Notes under the pieces: generated by a model
The model's input: the letters and a program-made list of their open reading frames with translations, nothing else
Databases searched by the model: none
Told to the model about the DNA's origin: nothing
Assembly (NCBI RefSeq): GCF_000746845.1
Contig: NZ_KN050846.1
Coordinates: forward strand, 2,124,963-2,188,962
DNA from: Altibacter lentus
Lineage (GTDB): Bacteria; Bacteroidota; Bacteroidia; Flavobacteriales; Flavobacteriaceae
Reading direction: 5' to 3'
Length of the DNA: 64,000 nt
Program-made: the position numbers and the translations under genes
Shown here: one piece after another, positions 62,059-64,000 of the stretch
Layout of the letters: each line of letters starts with the position of its first letter
How positions within the stretch are numbered: position 1 is the first letter of the stretch

Positions 62059-64000
<1,942 letters not shown>

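Overview
The window looks like a chromosomal segment of a marine-type member of the family Flavobacteriaceae (Bacteroidota). The evidence is a type IX secretion sorting domain on several proteins, a SprF/PorP–OmpA surface operon, SusC-like TonB receptors, DUF2480/DUF3078/DUF3108/DUF5689 proteins, and repeated promoters of the Bacteroidota form TAnnTTTG about 5–35 nt before start codons. It is gene dense. I found no rRNA, tRNA, CRISPR array, phage or intact insertion sequence.

Layout. 1–4.4 kb: the 5' end of rimK, then divergent uvrC overlapping a patatin/outer-membrane-barrel gene. 4.5–10.2 kb: tyrosine and tryptophan oxidation genes (hmgA, hpd, a tryptophan 2,3-dioxygenase) with a DUF3108 protein and an M23 peptidase whose zinc site is altered. 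A flavo-1-like structured element and a nested inverted repeat lie between hmgA and hpd. 10.3–16 kb: a TonB receptor, a small four-helix membrane protein, and a response regulator–histidine kinase–response regulator set. 16–21.5 kb: a secreted nuclease/phosphodiesterase-fold protein divergent from a TonB receptor plus DUF5689 lipoprotein, which I read as a possible nucleic-acid or phosphodiester scavenging system. 21.6–21.8 kb holds an unassigned multi-hairpin element.

21.9–29.5 kb (minus strand): two large secreted proteins with gliding-motility-type C-terminal domains, a SprF/PorP-like barrel and an OmpA/PD40 protein, one apparent operon. 30–31.3 kb: hflX. 31.4–39.7 kb (minus): a complete SUF Fe–S assembly operon, sufA-B-C-D-S-E-T, with two lipoprotein genes and a DUF2480 gene interleaved; a DUF3078 gene lies downstream with its own promoter.

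39.9–46.6 kb (minus) is the most interesting region: an MbnH-like diheme enzyme and an MbnP-like lipoprotein, in one tight operon with a lipoprotein of seven repeats (a predicted seven-bladed propeller) and a T9SS-sorted LVIVD/choice-of-anchor-B protein, followed upstream by a second, longer paralogue of the last. Known MbnH/MbnP pairs make a copper site through a tryptophan-to-kynurenine modification, so this is a candidate surface copper system with extra, undescribed partners.

46.7–64 kb: thiL; two tandem small zinc-ribbon-like proteins; an alpha/beta hydrolase divergent from brnQ; an aminopeptidase P; a palindromic intergenic element; a sortilin/BNR-repeat protein; the sdhCAB operon behind a near-consensus promoter; a TPR hybrid histidine kinase divergent from a methionine-type aminotransferase across a palindrome; and katG, cut by the window end. 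Several start codons were set downstream of the longest reading frame because the longer frame begins inside a promoter or before a signal peptide.
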